Shown: positions 34,358 through 44,443 of the stretch, piece by piece | Numbering within the stretch: the stretch's first letter is position 1 | How the letters are laid out: the number at the start of each line of letters is the position of its first letter | DNA from: Flavobacteriales bacterium | GTDB taxonomy: Bacteria > Bacteroidota > Bacteroidia > Flavobacteriales_D > Sanyastnellaceae | Assembly: GCA_028823145.1 (NCBI GenBank) | Contig: JAPKCA010000005.1 | Span: 1 to 46,440 of the forward strand | Reading direction: 5' to 3' | Length of the DNA: 46,440 nucleotides | Notes under the pieces: generated by a model | Told to the model about the DNA's origin: nothing | Databases searched by the model: none | Seen by the model: the letters and a program-made list of their open reading frames with translations, nothing else | Program-made: the position numbers and the translations under genes

Positions 34358-36445
34358 ATGGCCGACCCTGTTTCTCCTTCTGATACTCGCCGACTGATGA
34401 TGACCTCCGCGTTGCCATACGCGAATGGCCCCATTCACATTGGACACATTGCAGGAGCTTACCTCCCAGGCGATATTCGGGCTCGATTTGAACGATTGAG
34501 TGGTACGGATGTGCTGTGGGTGTGTGGGAGCGATGAACATGGTGCCGCCATTACGTTACGCGCCAAGAATGATGGTGTGACACCCCGGGAAATCGTGGAT
34601 CATTACCATGCAGATATGCAGGCTGCTTTCCATGGATTGGACATGTCGTTTGATCATTATAGCCGAACCAGTAGCTCTAAACACCACCAAATCGCCCAAG
34701 ATTTTTTCACCACGTTATTGAAAAAGGGCAGTTTCGAAGTCAAAACAGATGCGCAATTTTATGACCCCGAAGCATCTCAATTTCTAGCCGACAGGTACAT
34801 CACGGGAACCTGCCCCAAATGCGAGGCGCCTGGAGCATTCGGCGACCAATGCGAAAAATGTGGAAGCGCGCTATCTCCAAAAGAATTAATTGATCCGACT
34901 TCAACACTTAGTGGAGCAACTCCTGTATTGAAGGATACCACCTTGTGGTACTTGCCTATGGGCAATCACGAGGACTGGCTCAAAGAATACATTGAACAGG
35001 GCACTTTCAACGGGCAGCCGCATCACGACGCGCAAATATGGAAAGCGCATGTTACGGGGCAATGCCGCAGTTGGATCGAAGGCGGTTTGCAGAGCCGAGC
35101 CATGACTCGCGATTTGGATTGGGGGGTTCCCGTGCCGGTTGAAGGGGCAGATGGCAAGGTGCTTTATGTTTGGTTGGATGCTCCCATTGGATATATCACT
35201 GCCACCATGGAATGGGCGGAAGCCAACGGAAAAGATTGGAAGGACTGGTGGCAGTCGGACCAAACCGATTTGGTCCATTACATCGGCAAAGACAACATTG
35301 TTTTTCACTGCCTCATTTTCCCCATTCTACTTCGTGAGCATGGCGACTACATTTTACCAACCAATGTGCCCGCCAATGCTTTCATGAATTTGGAAGGTGA
35401 TAAAATTTCGACTTCACGGAATTGGGCCGTTTGGGTGACTGAATATCTGAACGATTTTCCCGAGAAGAGCGACGAATTGCGCTATGTGCTGGCTAGTATT
35501 ATGCCTGAACAAAAGGACAGCGAATTCACTTGGACCGATTATCGAGAACGTGTCAACAACGAATTGGCAGACGTTCTCGGCAATTTCATCAATCGGGTTT
35601 TGGTTTTGACCAACAAATACTATGATGGAGTTGCCCCTGCATTCGATCCTCATTCTGCAACGGAAGCGGAACATGCCGTGCTCGAAGCTCTGAGAATAGC
35701 TCCAGCCCGTGTCGGAAACTTCATCCGACGAAACCGCTTTCGTGATGCTTTGCAAGAAGCCATGGGGGTCGCTCGATTGGGCAACAAATACATGACGGAG
35801 CAGGAGCCTTGGAAGGTTCAAAAAACGGATCCCAAGCGAACGGAAGCCATCATGCATTGCTGCATCCAAGTCGCTGCGAATTGCTCCATTTTGCTGGAGC
35901 CGTTTATCCCCCGCACTGCCAGCAAACTCCAAGAGGCTTTGGGAATTGAGGGCGCGATTTGGAATACAGCCACCCCAGAGATCATTCCTGCAGGGCGTGT
36001 TTTGACGCAATTGCCCATCTTGTTTGAAAAAATTGATGAGTCCATTGTTGAAGCCCAATTGCTAAAACTTCATGCATCTCGCGCCACAGAACCCGAATCC
36101 GAAATCCCTCCAAGCAAACCAGAAATGACTTTCGAAGATTTTCAAAAACTCGACTTGCGGGTCGGCGAAGTGACCGCTTGCGAGCGGGTTCCCAAGGCAG
36201 ACAAGCTTCTGCAACTAACCATTCAAACTGGACTAGATGAACGGACCGTCCTCAGTGGAATTGCCGAACACTTCGCTCCGGAAGAGGTCGTAGGTCGCAG
36301 GGTCACCCTATTGGTGAATTTGGCCCCACGCAAAATCCGTGGAATCGAAAGCCAAGGCATGGTGCTCATGGCGGAATCAGCGGATGGTTCGTTGCGGTTC
36401 GTGACACCTGAAGAGGGCACGCAACCGGGAGACATCATCAGTTAG
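34358..36445 (+). CDS. metG: Methionyl-tRNA synthetase with C-terminal tRNA-binding domain
   Basis: Charges tRNA-Met. The class I core has ALPYANGPIHIGHIAGAYLPGD (HIGH at 27-30), a zinc knuckle with CPKCEAPGAFGDQCEKCG (four cysteines), and the KMSKS motif in the form KISTSR within GDKISTSRNWAVW (near 349). The anticodon-binding helical domain follows, then a linker rich in Pro/Glu and an EMAPII/Trbp111 domain from about 589 (DFQKLDLRVGEVTACERVPKADKL). Length is 695 residues from ATG 34358; a TTG at 34319 would add 13 residues. It is divergent from the LD-carboxypeptidase gene and converges with the TonB receptor gene. Confidence 0.96.
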   Translation: MADPVSPSDTRRLMMTSALPYANGPIHIGHIAGAYLPGDIRARFERLSGTDVLWVCGSDEHGAAITLRAKNDGVTPREIVDHYHADMQAAFHGLDMSFDHYSRTSSSKHHQIAQDFFTTLLKKGSFEVKTDAQFYDPEASQFLADRYITGTCPKCEAPGAFGDQCEKCGSALSPKELIDPTSTLSGATPVLKDTTLWYLPMGNHEDWLKEYIEQGTFNGQPHHDAQIWKAHVTGQCRSWIEGGLQSRAMTRDLDWGVPVPVEGADGKVLYVWLDAPIGYITATMEWAEANGKDWKDWWQSDQTDLVHYIGKDNIVFHCLIFPILLREHGDYILPTNVPANAFMNLEGDKISTSRNWAVWVTEYLNDFPEKSDELRYVLASIMPEQKDSEFTWTDYRERVNNELADVLGNFINRVLVLTNKYYDGVAPAFDPHSATEAEHAVLEALRIAPARVGNFIRRNRFRDALQEAMGVARLGNKYMTEQEPWKVQKTDPKRTEAIMHCCIQVAANCSILLEPFIPRTASKLQEALGIEGAIWNTATPEIIPAGRVLTQLPILFEKIDESIVEAQLLKLHASRATEPESEIPPSKPEMTFEDFQKLDLRVGEVTACERVPKADKLLQLTIQTGLDERTVLSGIAEHFAPEEVVGRRVTLLVNLAPRKIRGIESQGMVLMAESADGSLRFVTPEEGTQPGDIIS

Positions 36446-36470
36446 CCTATTGGCGCCTTCAAGAACGAGC

Positions 36471-39359
36471 TTAAAACATCATCTTGAGCGAAGCGCTAAA
36501 CGTTCGCCCATACGCCCAATAGCCCTCCAGTTTTCCGTTTTCGACGGTTCCCTGTTCCTTTTCCCCCGTTTGCGGATTGGTCATAAACGTTTCAAAGCCA
36601 TCCGAGATGTAGATGTTGTTCAACGCATTTTGCACGTTGACACTCGCGCGCCACTTCATGCCCCCAACTTCAAAGGTGCTGCTTGCTCTCAAGTCCAAGT
36701 AACCAAATGCTGGCAATTCAACCGGTTGCAGTCCGGCACGGTCTTCATTGGTTCGGTCTTCATCCACTTGGAATCGAGCGTACAAGTTCCAATTGTGCAC
36801 ATAGTTCGCCCCCAATCGAATGTCTTTTGTCAGATCGAAATTGGCGATAAATCCGATTTGAGATTGTGGCGCATCGCTCACCTTCAAGCCCGCAGAGTAG
36901 ATGTACAAGGACTCCAAGACCTCACCGCCTTCTTCTCCAATGATTTCAGCATCGACATCGTTGTCCCAGCGCCAGTTCCCGAATGATGCCATGCCTCCGA
37001 TTTCGATCCATTGATTGGGTCGGGTACGCCATTCGAACTCAATGCCATCATGGGTTTGAACCAATCCCGTGATAAATGCTCGGTATTCAACACCATCCGG
37101 GCGCAAAAGCGGACTGCTCATGATGCTCTTATCCCGCCACTGGGTGTGGTACGCATTGAAATCAAACGAAATGTTTTTCCATCGGAAGCGGTAACCCAAT
37201 TCCGCGGCAGACACTCTTTCATTGGTCAACCGGTCATTGCTCAGTATGTTGGAATAGTTGGTGAAAACGTATCTGATGAAAGGAGCGCGTGAATAGAATC
37301 CGCCATTCACATATACGTGACTCGTCTCTCCAATTCGGACGCTTCCGCCTGCCTTTGCATTGTAACCCCAACTCCCCGCATGCTCTGAACGCATGCCGTA
37401 GACAAACTGTTCATTTGTCACCAGTTGGCCAGTTGCCTCATTCAATTCAGTCACTTCCTGCACTCCCGTCTCCGCATAACGGAAGTATTTGTACGGGTCG
37501 ATTCGCAAATACGACGTGTAACTCATGGTGGCCGCCGTGAAAAGGCTAAACCGATCGTCCTTGTATTCCAGTTGAGCAAATCCGCCGCCGTAGCCGACTT
37601 GGCCGATGTCATCATAATCCACCACATCTCCTGGTTGTGCGGTCAGATTGTAGTCTGGATTCACCCCATAACCATCAGAACTGCTAAAAGATTGGAGGTA
37701 GTATTCTCCTCCCAAGAGATTGTCGACTTTGGTGAAGTGCTTTCCACGGTAAAAGCGACCGTCGAAGCCTGCAATCAACTGGATGCGATCACTGATATCA
37801 AAACGCAAGGTCGAAAGCAATCCGGTCCAGAAATGCTCATTGTGGGCATTTTCAATGAGACTCCGGCTGCGACCACCAACCAATGTGTCACCACCAGCGA
37901 CGACTGGGTCGCCGAAGAAATGCAAGGTGTCAATCCAAGCTTGGGCATCTTCATCGAACGCAATTTCATCCGCCGCATAGGTAGTCGATTGATTGTTGGA
38001 GACATTGGAGTCGTACAAATAATCCCAGTTCAACGTCGTCTTGACCGTGCGCGTAGCGCCCGTGCTGTCAACGTATGATTCACTCATGCGAGGACTGCTC
38101 GTCCCATCGTAACGGGATCCAAATCCTTTCCCTGTGCTGATGTAAAAGCTCGTGGAAAGGGTGGATCGTTCATTCAGTTGCCAATAGTGATTGAGTGCAA
38201 ATTGAGGTTTGTGGTATCCGTTGACTCGGCTATTGAATGTTGCGCTGTCTTTGCCTCCGCGATTCAGATACCCCCAATCTTCATTCCACCGGTGCGCTTC
38301 ATAACCCAATGCGTTGAGATCGTTGAATCGATCTACCGTCAATTGACCTCGACGCTGTCCGTGTGTTTGGGGAGCCCCAATGGCTGTGAAAACCAAGCGA
38401 TGAGCCCCAAAATCTTTGGCCGCTGTCAAAAAATAGCTCCAAGCATCAATGAATGTCGCATCGACATAAGCATTGCCCGCAGTACGGCTACCCACTGCAC
38501 TAATGGCCCAGCCATTGCGCATCATTCCAGTGCTCAACGACAGCATCGATTTGTAGCGACCATAATTGGTCAAGCTCGTCATAAAGCTTCCTCCTTTTTT
38601 CATGTCAGTCGCTTTAGTGATAATGTTGAGTGTGCCACCAACGGAGTTGATAGCCAGCTTCGAAGCCCCTAGGCCACGCTGCACCTGCATCATGTTAACG
38701 GCATCGCCCAAACCCGCCCAATTCGACCAATAAACCCACCCATTTTCCATGTCATTCACGGGGATTCCATTGATCAAAACAGCCACATTGCGTTGGTCAA
38801 AGCCGCGAATATTAATGCGGCTATCTCCGTACCCTCCTCCACTTTTAGTGGCATAAACGCCAGGAGTGATATTCAGGGTTTCGACCAGCTCTTTGTCTCC
38901 CATTTGCTCTTCAATAGTCCGGGCATCCAGCGTTGAAACAGCTACTGGCGTTTCTCTGTCAATCGCCACAGAAGCAATGACATTCGCTTCCGACAAACCA
39001 ATGGTCGATGATGTCATTCGAATCACTCCCATTTCGACGGATGGACGATTCAACTGATTTCCTCCTTGCACCCCTTGCAATTGGATGTAATTCCGATTTT
39101 TAACGTACCCGATCATGCTGACCACCACGTGCGCCTCACCCGACTGTTTCGTCGAGAACCGAAAAAAGCCCTCGAAGTCTGTCATCGTGCCAGTAGCATA
39201 TTCTTCCAAATAAACCGAAGCGCCAATGAGTGCTTCATTCGTTTCTTGATCGATGACTACTCCGCTAATAACCGTTTGAGCCTGAACCCCTACCGATTGA
39301 ATCAAGAGGACGAGCCCAAGGAAGAGGGAAGAAGAGAAAACGCGTGAGGCTGTATGCAT
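36471..39359 (-). CDS. TonB-dependent outer-membrane receptor with carboxypeptidase-like regulatory domain
   Basis: A 962-residue receptor from ATG 39359. Signal peptide MHTASRVFSSSLFLGLVLLIQSVGVQAQ, CarboxypepD_reg-like domain (VISGVVIDQETNEALIGASVYLEEYATGTMTDFEGFF), plug (TLDARTIEEQMGDKELVETLNITPGVY, INIRGFDQRNVAVLINGIPVNDMENG, NSVGGTLNIITKA), then a long barrel ending in GRTFSASLKMMF with the aromatic C-terminal residue required for BamA insertion. It is not a SusC type with a SusD neighbour: no SusD or glycosidase gene is near, so the cargo is unknown (siderophore, metal complex, peptide or other). An in-frame extension runs upstream to 39563 but lacks secretion features and is taken as noncoding. 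It converges with metG. Confidence 0.9.
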   Translation of the reverse strand: MHTASRVFSSSLFLGLVLLIQSVGVQAQTVISGVVIDQETNEALIGASVYLEEYATGTMTDFEGFFRFSTKQSGEAHVVVSMIGYVKNRNYIQLQGVQGGNQLNRPSVEMGVIRMTSSTIGLSEANVIASVAIDRETPVAVSTLDARTIEEQMGDKELVETLNITPGVYATKSGGGYGDSRINIRGFDQRNVAVLINGIPVNDMENGWVYWSNWAGLGDAVNMMQVQRGLGASKLAINSVGGTLNIITKATDMKKGGSFMTSLTNYGRYKSMLSLSTGMMRNGWAISAVGSRTAGNAYVDATFIDAWSYFLTAAKDFGAHRLVFTAIGAPQTHGQRRGQLTVDRFNDLNALGYEAHRWNEDWGYLNRGGKDSATFNSRVNGYHKPQFALNHYWQLNERSTLSTSFYISTGKGFGSRYDGTSSPRMSESYVDSTGATRTVKTTLNWDYLYDSNVSNNQSTTYAADEIAFDEDAQAWIDTLHFFGDPVVAGGDTLVGGRSRSLIENAHNEHFWTGLLSTLRFDISDRIQLIAGFDGRFYRGKHFTKVDNLLGGEYYLQSFSSSDGYGVNPDYNLTAQPGDVVDYDDIGQVGYGGGFAQLEYKDDRFSLFTAATMSYTSYLRIDPYKYFRYAETGVQEVTELNEATGQLVTNEQFVYGMRSEHAGSWGYNAKAGGSVRIGETSHVYVNGGFYSRAPFIRYVFTNYSNILSNDRLTNERVSAAELGYRFRWKNISFDFNAYHTQWRDKSIMSSPLLRPDGVEYRAFITGLVQTHDGIEFEWRTRPNQWIEIGGMASFGNWRWDNDVDAEIIGEEGGEVLESLYIYSAGLKVSDAPQSQIGFIANFDLTKDIRLGANYVHNWNLYARFQVDEDRTNEDRAGLQPVELPAFGYLDLRASSTFEVGGMKWRASVNVQNALNNIYISDGFETFMTNPQTGEKEQGTVENGKLEGYWAYGRTFSASLKMMF

Positions 39360-39602
39360 AACTCGTAGTTGAAGTTGCGAAAGATGGACGACTAAACGCG
39401 TGCAAGTTAGTTGGATTTCAAAAAGCCGAATGGCAAGGCCTGTAGTTAGAACTTCCATTTCCTTGAAGGATGCTTCCAACTCCCTCGTGATGTCATTCTG
39501 CTGTTCCTTGTCAAACCTTCTGATCGTTGACCGATAATTCATATCTGGCGCTCCCATTTTCAAACAAAATCCTGAGCTTTGAAGCGTTAAAATGACAGGA
39601 AT
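39360..39602. other. Divergent intergenic region between TonB receptor and lamin-tail protein
   Basis: The largest gap in the window (243 bases). It should hold promoters for both divergent genes, but no TAnnTTTG box with a well-spaced TTG is convincing; TAACTTGC on the minus strand (near 39409-39402) is the closest. The minus strand reads open through most of it (to 39563), yet the peptide is not signal-like. No RNA gene seen. Confidence 0.5.
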
Positions 39603-42600
39603 ATGGGGAATGGGGGGAGGATGGGCATTTGCCTTTGGCAGCTTGTTATGGTCCTAATAATAAACACCACGTGGAGTCAATCGGATGAGCCATGGAATGC
39701 GAATGGAACCTTGGAGAAATGGTGGTGGGACGGTTCAGGGTGGCACTTGAATGCATCCGAGCCCGGGCAAGCTTGGTTGTACACGTGCCCCACGTTGGCG
39801 GGGAATGAGCTGGGGGATAGCGGACGTCACATCAGATGGAAATGGACACAAGCGTTCCCTGGTTCAACCAACAATTTCAGCCGTTTGCATTTTTTTTCGT
39901 TGCCCTCCGGCGCAGATAGTTTGGAGGTGACCCTACCGATTGCAGGATGGTCCAATGACCAAGGCCTGGATTTTCCACCAGGTAGTTTCATTCACTTGGG
40001 GCAGACTGGCAGCACCGATGCATTAGAATGGCACCAGTCAGCAGGAACTCTGAATCCCGACGCCAGCTTTGAGTGGATGGGAGAAGCTTTGCCCGGGGAG
40101 TTTGCTCAAGGCATGGAAACGTGGTTTGAGTGGCATCAGAGCGACAGCATGACGACTGTTTTCTTTCAGCCCGTTGACGCTTTAACACCAATCCAACCCC
40201 TCTTCACTGAGAATCATTTCGCTCCGGATTGCATTGGGATATCCGCCCAATTCACATCCTCCAACACGCAAAACATTCGTTTCGAATTGTCTCATTTCGG
40301 GCCTTTCATCCCAGACACCATGCCTCCGCAGTTGCTCGGATATCAGTTCATCTCAGATTCTTCATTTTCGCTGCATTTCAACGAGCCCATCGCTCCTGGA
40401 TTCGGCGTTTGGCCATCGGGTGATACGACCCTCATGCAGGCTTCTGATGAGGCCTCACATATCGCCATCGCTCCGGTCGATACCACATGGATGCCCGGAA
40501 ATGCTCAATGGCTTTCGCTCCATCAATTTTATGACACGCTGAACAACGTACTTGCAGACACGTCCTTCCTGCTGATTCATACTTCCGCGCAACTGGGGGA
40601 TTATCATGATGTTGTTCTCACCGAGATCATGGTCGACCCTACGCCAAGCCAAGGACTCCCCAATTGTGAGTGGGCCGAGATTTTGAATCGCTCGACGCTT
40701 TGGTTCGACGTCCAACAATGGCATTGGTGGGATGAGTCTTCATCTTCACTTTGTTCAATGGAACCACGAGGTTCTTGGGATGGCATGTTGGCGCCCGGAT
40801 CAAGAGCTATTCTATCCACTTGCAACGAGCCCATCACAGCGAATCATCCTCAAGAAGCCCTCATCGTTGAGAATTCCTCCTTTTTGGACGCTGGTGATGC
40901 CATCGGGTTACTTCGCATGGACGGCATACCTCTTGATATCGTTCGATACGATCAATCTTGGTGGCCCGGAGAAAGCGGCGGAGTTTCTCTTCAAATTCTA
41001 GACCCCGGAGCTTGCTCCGGGCCTTCTAACTGGACGGGAAGTACATCCTCAAACGGTTCAACCCCTGGAGTACAAAGCGAACAGGAATTGATGGAAATTG
41101 CTCAAGCTGAACCTCTGGAAATCACATCTGTCGTTCCTACGTCCAATCTGACTGGTTTCCTCGACTTCAATGAGGCCATCGATTCACACTCCTTGGTACA
41201 TACCACGCCTCCGAGTTGGGGGTTTTTCCAAATCGATCCCTTAAATTCAAGACGGCTGCATTACACGAGGCAAATCTCCTCTCATCGTGACACCATCGAT
41301 TTCGAAATCCACGGTGTTAAGGCATGCCATTCGTACATGAATGCATCCGAAGTGAAATCCCATCATGTTCAAATAGTGCAAAATGGTTTTCCAACATCCC
41401 AGCAATTGGTGATTACAGAAATTTCAGCTTCTCCAGCAGGTAGTACGCTACCATGGGGAGAGTTTGTAGAAATTTGCAACCGAACAGACTCCTTGAAATT
41501 GGAATTAGGAGGCGTGATCTGTGGCCAACACATCATCCAAGACCGGATTGTTTTGGGGCCCAACGAAAGACGCATCATGTATCCTGGAAATTTACCCCAA
41601 AAAGGTGGGGAGATCCAGATTTTCAGCGCTTTAGGGGAGATTTTGGATGAGGTGAGATACTCCAAATGCTGGCATCACACCAAGGAATTGGAGACCTCCG
41701 GATGTAGCTTAATTCGAAAGGATCTTCAAGGGCCATCCAATGATGGAGAAAATTGGCGGTCGAGTTCACACCCTTCCGGCGCAAGCCCCGGTGAGTCCGA
41801 TCCTGCAGAATCCGCATTCACCGAGACCACCCCCGTTCAAATCACGCTTTGTGGAACCTTCTACGACGAATGGGTCGTGTTGCTCAGCTCAACGGCAACC
41901 CTTTTGGAGGAAAACTGGCGAGAAGTCGGGCTTTCTTCGGAGGAGCATTGGGCTCAGGATTGGGATCGCAAATACCTCTGGGCAACTCCTCAAGCTCTTC
42001 CATTTCCCGACTCGATTCGTCTTCAGGCTTCCAACGACACCATCTACACCATCGGAACGCATCAAATTTGCAATTCTTCAAGAACTCCAACAGGAGGATT
42101 TATCCTCAATGAAATCCGCGGGAATTGGAATCCCCAGAATGAACCCTTTGTTGAAATCATCCACCACTCAACGGGTGATTTGGGAACGATAAATTGGTTT
42201 ATCAGTTCCGAAGATTTGCCGTTTCCTGTTGACTGGAGGCCCCTTTCTGAAGATGTTGATTGGGCGATAGCCCAGGGTGAACCTTGGGCTTTTGCAGCTT
42301 GTCCCAATCGACTTTTCAGTGAACGAGCCATTCCGGCAGATCTTCCCAGTTTATACGGTGATCGCTGGATTCAGCTCGTGGATTTAACCGAGATGGCTAT
42401 TGAAACATTCGCCCTATCGAAAAATGATCATGCACCATGGGTTTCATCCACAGCTCCCGTTTCTCTTGAACGCGTATCCGCTCACATCTCTTCTTCCTGG
42501 AAATCCTGTGTTCACGTAAGTGGCGCTACACCCGGAGATGAAAACAGTTGGTCTCGGTTTCAACCCATGGATTCCGCGGCGGAATTCCCGCAACTGAAGA

Positions 42601-42932
42601 TTCACAACGACACTTGGTATCCCCATGCTTCAGGGGCTGATTCCTTCCATAACGGAATCACATTCTCGGTTATCCCTTCAAACGAAGGCACATTTCAATT
42701 GCAACTCGAAATCATTGACTCACAAGGGCGTGTCATTTTCGATTTTCAAAACGAACCACAAATGATAGCGCCGGGAAACCCCACGTGGACCGATGCATGG
42801 GATGGCCGCACTCTCCGTGGTTATTACGCACCCCCAGGGCCCTATTTATTTCGCGCTTTGTTCGTGAATCAAGAAACCAAATCCAGCTACTTTCAAGCCA
42901 GGCCCATTCACGTTGCTCCTTGGAATAGATAA
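39603..42932 (+). CDS. Large secreted protein with three lamin-tail-like modules and FlgD-like C-terminus
   Basis: A 1109-residue exported protein (hydrophobic start LWQLVMVLIINTTWSQ). Regions: an N-terminal Trp-rich beta domain (about 25-235); an SbsA/Ig-like domain (237-330, DTMPPQLLGYQFISDSSFSLHFNEPI); then three lamin-tail-like modules beginning VVLTEIMVDPTPSQG (near 336), LVITEISASPAGS (near 600) and FILNEIRGNWNPQNEPFVEI (near 830). Each closes with a ...SL...W...S..GATPG type linker (GSTPGVQSEQ, GASPGESDP, GATPGDENSW). The C-terminus (about 1015-1109, DSQGRVIFDF, AWDGRTLRGYYAPPGPYLFRAL) is FlgD-Ig-like. Lamin-tail proteins are common at Bacteroidota cell surfaces, but their job is mostly unknown. 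A clear type IX sorting domain is not apparent. The start could also be ATG 39621. Confidence 0.82.
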   Translation: MGNGGRMGICLWQLVMVLIINTTWSQSDEPWNANGTLEKWWWDGSGWHLNASEPGQAWLYTCPTLAGNELGDSGRHIRWKWTQAFPGSTNNFSRLHFFSLPSGADSLEVTLPIAGWSNDQGLDFPPGSFIHLGQTGSTDALEWHQSAGTLNPDASFEWMGEALPGEFAQGMETWFEWHQSDSMTTVFFQPVDALTPIQPLFTENHFAPDCIGISAQFTSSNTQNIRFELSHFGPFIPDTMPPQLLGYQFISDSSFSLHFNEPIAPGFGVWPSGDTTLMQASDEASHIAIAPVDTTWMPGNAQWLSLHQFYDTLNNVLADTSFLLIHTSAQLGDYHDVVLTEIMVDPTPSQGLPNCEWAEILNRSTLWFDVQQWHWWDESSSSLCSMEPRGSWDGMLAPGSRAILSTCNEPITANHPQEALIVENSSFLDAGDAIGLLRMDGIPLDIVRYDQSWWPGESGGVSLQILDPGACSGPSNWTGSTSSNGSTPGVQSEQELMEIAQAEPLEITSVVPTSNLTGFLDFNEAIDSHSLVHTTPPSWGFFQIDPLNSRRLHYTRQISSHRDTIDFEIHGVKACHSYMNASEVKSHHVQIVQNGFPTSQQLVITEISASPAGSTLPWGEFVEICNRTDSLKLELGGVICGQHIIQDRIVLGPNERRIMYPGNLPQKGGEIQIFSALGEILDEVRYSKCWHHTKELETSGCSLIRKDLQGPSNDGENWRSSSHPSGASPGESDPAESAFTETTPVQITLCGTFYDEWVVLLSSTATLLEENWREVGLSSEEHWAQDWDRKYLWATPQALPFPDSIRLQASNDTIYTIGTHQICNSSRTPTGGFILNEIRGNWNPQNEPFVEIIHHSTGDLGTINWFISSEDLPFPVDWRPLSEDVDWAIAQGEPWAFAACPNRLFSERAIPADLPSLYGDRWIQLVDLTEMAIETFALSKNDHAPWVSSTAPVSLERVSAHISSSWKSCVHVSGATPGDENSWSRFQPMDSAAEFPQLKIHNDTWYPHASGADSFHNGITFSVIPSNEGTFQLQLEIIDSQGRVIFDFQNEPQMIAPGNPTWTDAWDGRTLRGYYAPPGPYLFRALFVNQETKSSYFQARPIHVAPWNR

Positions 42933-42981
42933 GCGTACAACATCGCGGCCATGACGCTGTTTTTTTTCCAATCTTCGCAAC

Positions 42982-43668
42982 ATGTTCGAAGGCATTGCCG
43001 TCCACCCACCCACCCACCTCGTGTTTCTTCCAGTTTTGTGGGGATTGGCGGCAGCATTGGCCGCTACCATCTTATTGAGGATTCGGTTCAACCGAGAATG
43101 GCAACTCACCCTATGGACGGCTTATCGCATTCAACGTGTTTGGCAACGATTATCGGATGAATCCTCTAGAACAGGAGGAACCATTACGAGCCACTTCATG
43201 GGGATTCTCACGTGGGGTATAGCGGGGGGCGTTTATGCCATAGCCCAATTCGAATCAGGACTTCCCGATTCGAACTCCATTTGGCAAGGCATAGGTGACG
43301 GCTGCCTGTTTGGAATTGGTACGCTCGTTATTCGCTCCATAGGAGCAGGCCTCGGCGGATGGATGACATTGGAATATGCGGCGGTTCAAAAGGGGCTGGA
43401 AATCGATCGGCATATGCGCAATTGGTTGCTCTGGGTCGTTACACTTCTGGTCTTCCTGTTCGTTATTAAAAATCAGGGGTATCAAGAGGAAATAGCGCCT
43501 TTCCAGTTCCTTTGCATCGTCTGGTGGATCTGGCTCATATTAAAATGGGGCAGGCAGTTACAAATCGTATTTCGATCTCGACTTCATTTCGGGTGGGGAA
43601 TTGCGTACATTTGCACCCTCGAAATCGGGCCATCTTTGATCCTCTATTGGGAGATTCTGAAGGCTTAG
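42982..43668 (+). CDS. DUF4271 integral membrane protein
   Basis: A 228-residue inner-membrane protein of uncharacterised family DUF4271, placed by its position just before hemD and by helix pattern. About six membrane segments: VFLPVLWGLAAALAATILL, GILTWGIAGGVYAIAQF, GCLFGIGTLVIRSIGAGLGGWM, WLLWVVTLLVFLFVI, FQFLCIVWWIWLIL and the terminal IAYICTLEIGPSLILYWEILKA. Its last codons and hemD do not overlap (23-base gap to the hemD ATG). No catalytic motif. Linked by position to heme synthesis or envelope biogenesis, but the function is unknown. A T8 run lies 15-22 bases before the ATG. Confidence 0.82.
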   Translation: MFEGIAVHPPTHLVFLPVLWGLAAALAATILLRIRFNREWQLTLWTAYRIQRVWQRLSDESSRTGGTITSHFMGILTWGIAGGVYAIAQFESGLPDSNSIWQGIGDGCLFGIGTLVIRSIGAGLGGWMTLEYAAVQKGLEIDRHMRNWLLWVVTLLVFLFVIKNQGYQEEIAPFQFLCIVWWIWLILKWGRQLQIVFRSRLHFGWGIAYICTLEIGPSLILYWEILKA

Positions 43669-43691
43669 TATCGAGCAATGAAGACCTCATC

Positions 43692-44435
43692 ATGGCGCAA
43701 AAGATCAAGACCATTCTGATTTCTCAACCGCGGCCAACCACGGAAAAGTCTCCTTATTTCGATTTGGCTGATCGGCAGAAATTAACCATCGACTTTCGTC
43801 CCTTCATCCATGTTGAAGGGGTGGACGGGCAAGAATTCCGTCAACAACGCATTGCTTTAGCAGAGCACACGGCGATTATTCTGACGAGTCGCAACGCGGT
43901 AGACCATTTCTTTCGTCTCGCAGAAGAAATGCGGTTCGACGTTCCTGATACCATGAAATATTTCTGCATCAGCGAAGCGACGGCATTCTACTTGCAGAAG
44001 TATGTCGTCTATCGGAAACGAAAAATCTTCTACGGTAAGCAAAGCTTCCTAGATCTTATGGATCTTATCAAAAAGCACAAAACGGAAACGTTCCTGTTGC
44101 CTTGTAGCGATTTAATGAAGCCCTCCATTCCAAAATTACTTGAAGAAAGTAAAATCAACTTCAGTCGGGCCATGATGTACCGGACAGTTTGCTCTGACCT
44201 GAGTGATTTGAGCGACGTCAAGTATGACACGCTTGTTTTCTACAGCCCGAGTGGAATCGAAAGCTTGTTTAAAAATTTCCCAAAATTTATTCAAGAGGAT
44301 ACACGTATAGCCACGTTCGGCCCAACAACGGCCAAAGCAGCTAAAGAGGCGAATCTCAGAATAGACATTGCGGCTCCCACTCCTCAGGCACCGTCCATGA
44401 CAATGGCCATTGAGCAGTACATTTTGGGCAAATAA
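43692..44435 (+). CDS. hemD: Uroporphyrinogen-III synthase
   Basis: Closes hydroxymethylbilane to uroporphyrinogen III in tetrapyrrole synthesis. The 247-residue protein from ATG 43692 has the two-domain HemD pattern of Bacteroidota: ILISQPRPTTEKSPYFDLADR at the start, TAIILTSRNAVDHFFRLAEE, YFCISEATAFYLQKYV, FLLPCSDLMKPSIPKLLE, FSRAMMYRTVCSDLSDL, DTLVFYSPSGIESLFKNFP and ATFGPTTAKAAKEANLRID. The upstream in-frame extension to 43512 overlaps the DUF4271 gene and is rejected. A TACATTTG sequence at 43606-43613 could serve as a -7 box, but has no good TTG partner. The early heme genes hemA, B and C are not in the window. Confidence 0.9.
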   Translation: MAQKIKTILISQPRPTTEKSPYFDLADRQKLTIDFRPFIHVEGVDGQEFRQQRIALAEHTAIILTSRNAVDHFFRLAEEMRFDVPDTMKYFCISEATAFYLQKYVVYRKRKIFYGKQSFLDLMDLIKKHKTETFLLPCSDLMKPSIPKLLEESKINFSRAMMYRTVCSDLSDLSDVKYDTLVFYSPSGIESLFKNFPKFIQEDTRIATFGPTTAKAAKEANLRIDIAAPTPQAPSMTMAIEQYILGK

Positions 44436-44443
44436 CAACGCCC

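Noticed and set aside
35414-36058. 214-codon minus-strand frame inside metG
   Set aside because: Shadow of the methionyl-tRNA synthetase frame.
37425-38078. 217-codon plus-strand frame inside the TonB receptor
   Set aside because: Shadow of the receptor barrel; no recognisable domain.
39360-39563. In-frame N-terminal extension of the TonB receptor
   Set aside because: 68 extra residues lack a signal peptide, while a strong one starts at 39359; taken as leader.
43512-43691. In-frame extension of hemD into the DUF4271 gene
   Set aside because: HemD similarity starts at the ATG at 43692, and the extension would overlap a clear membrane protein.
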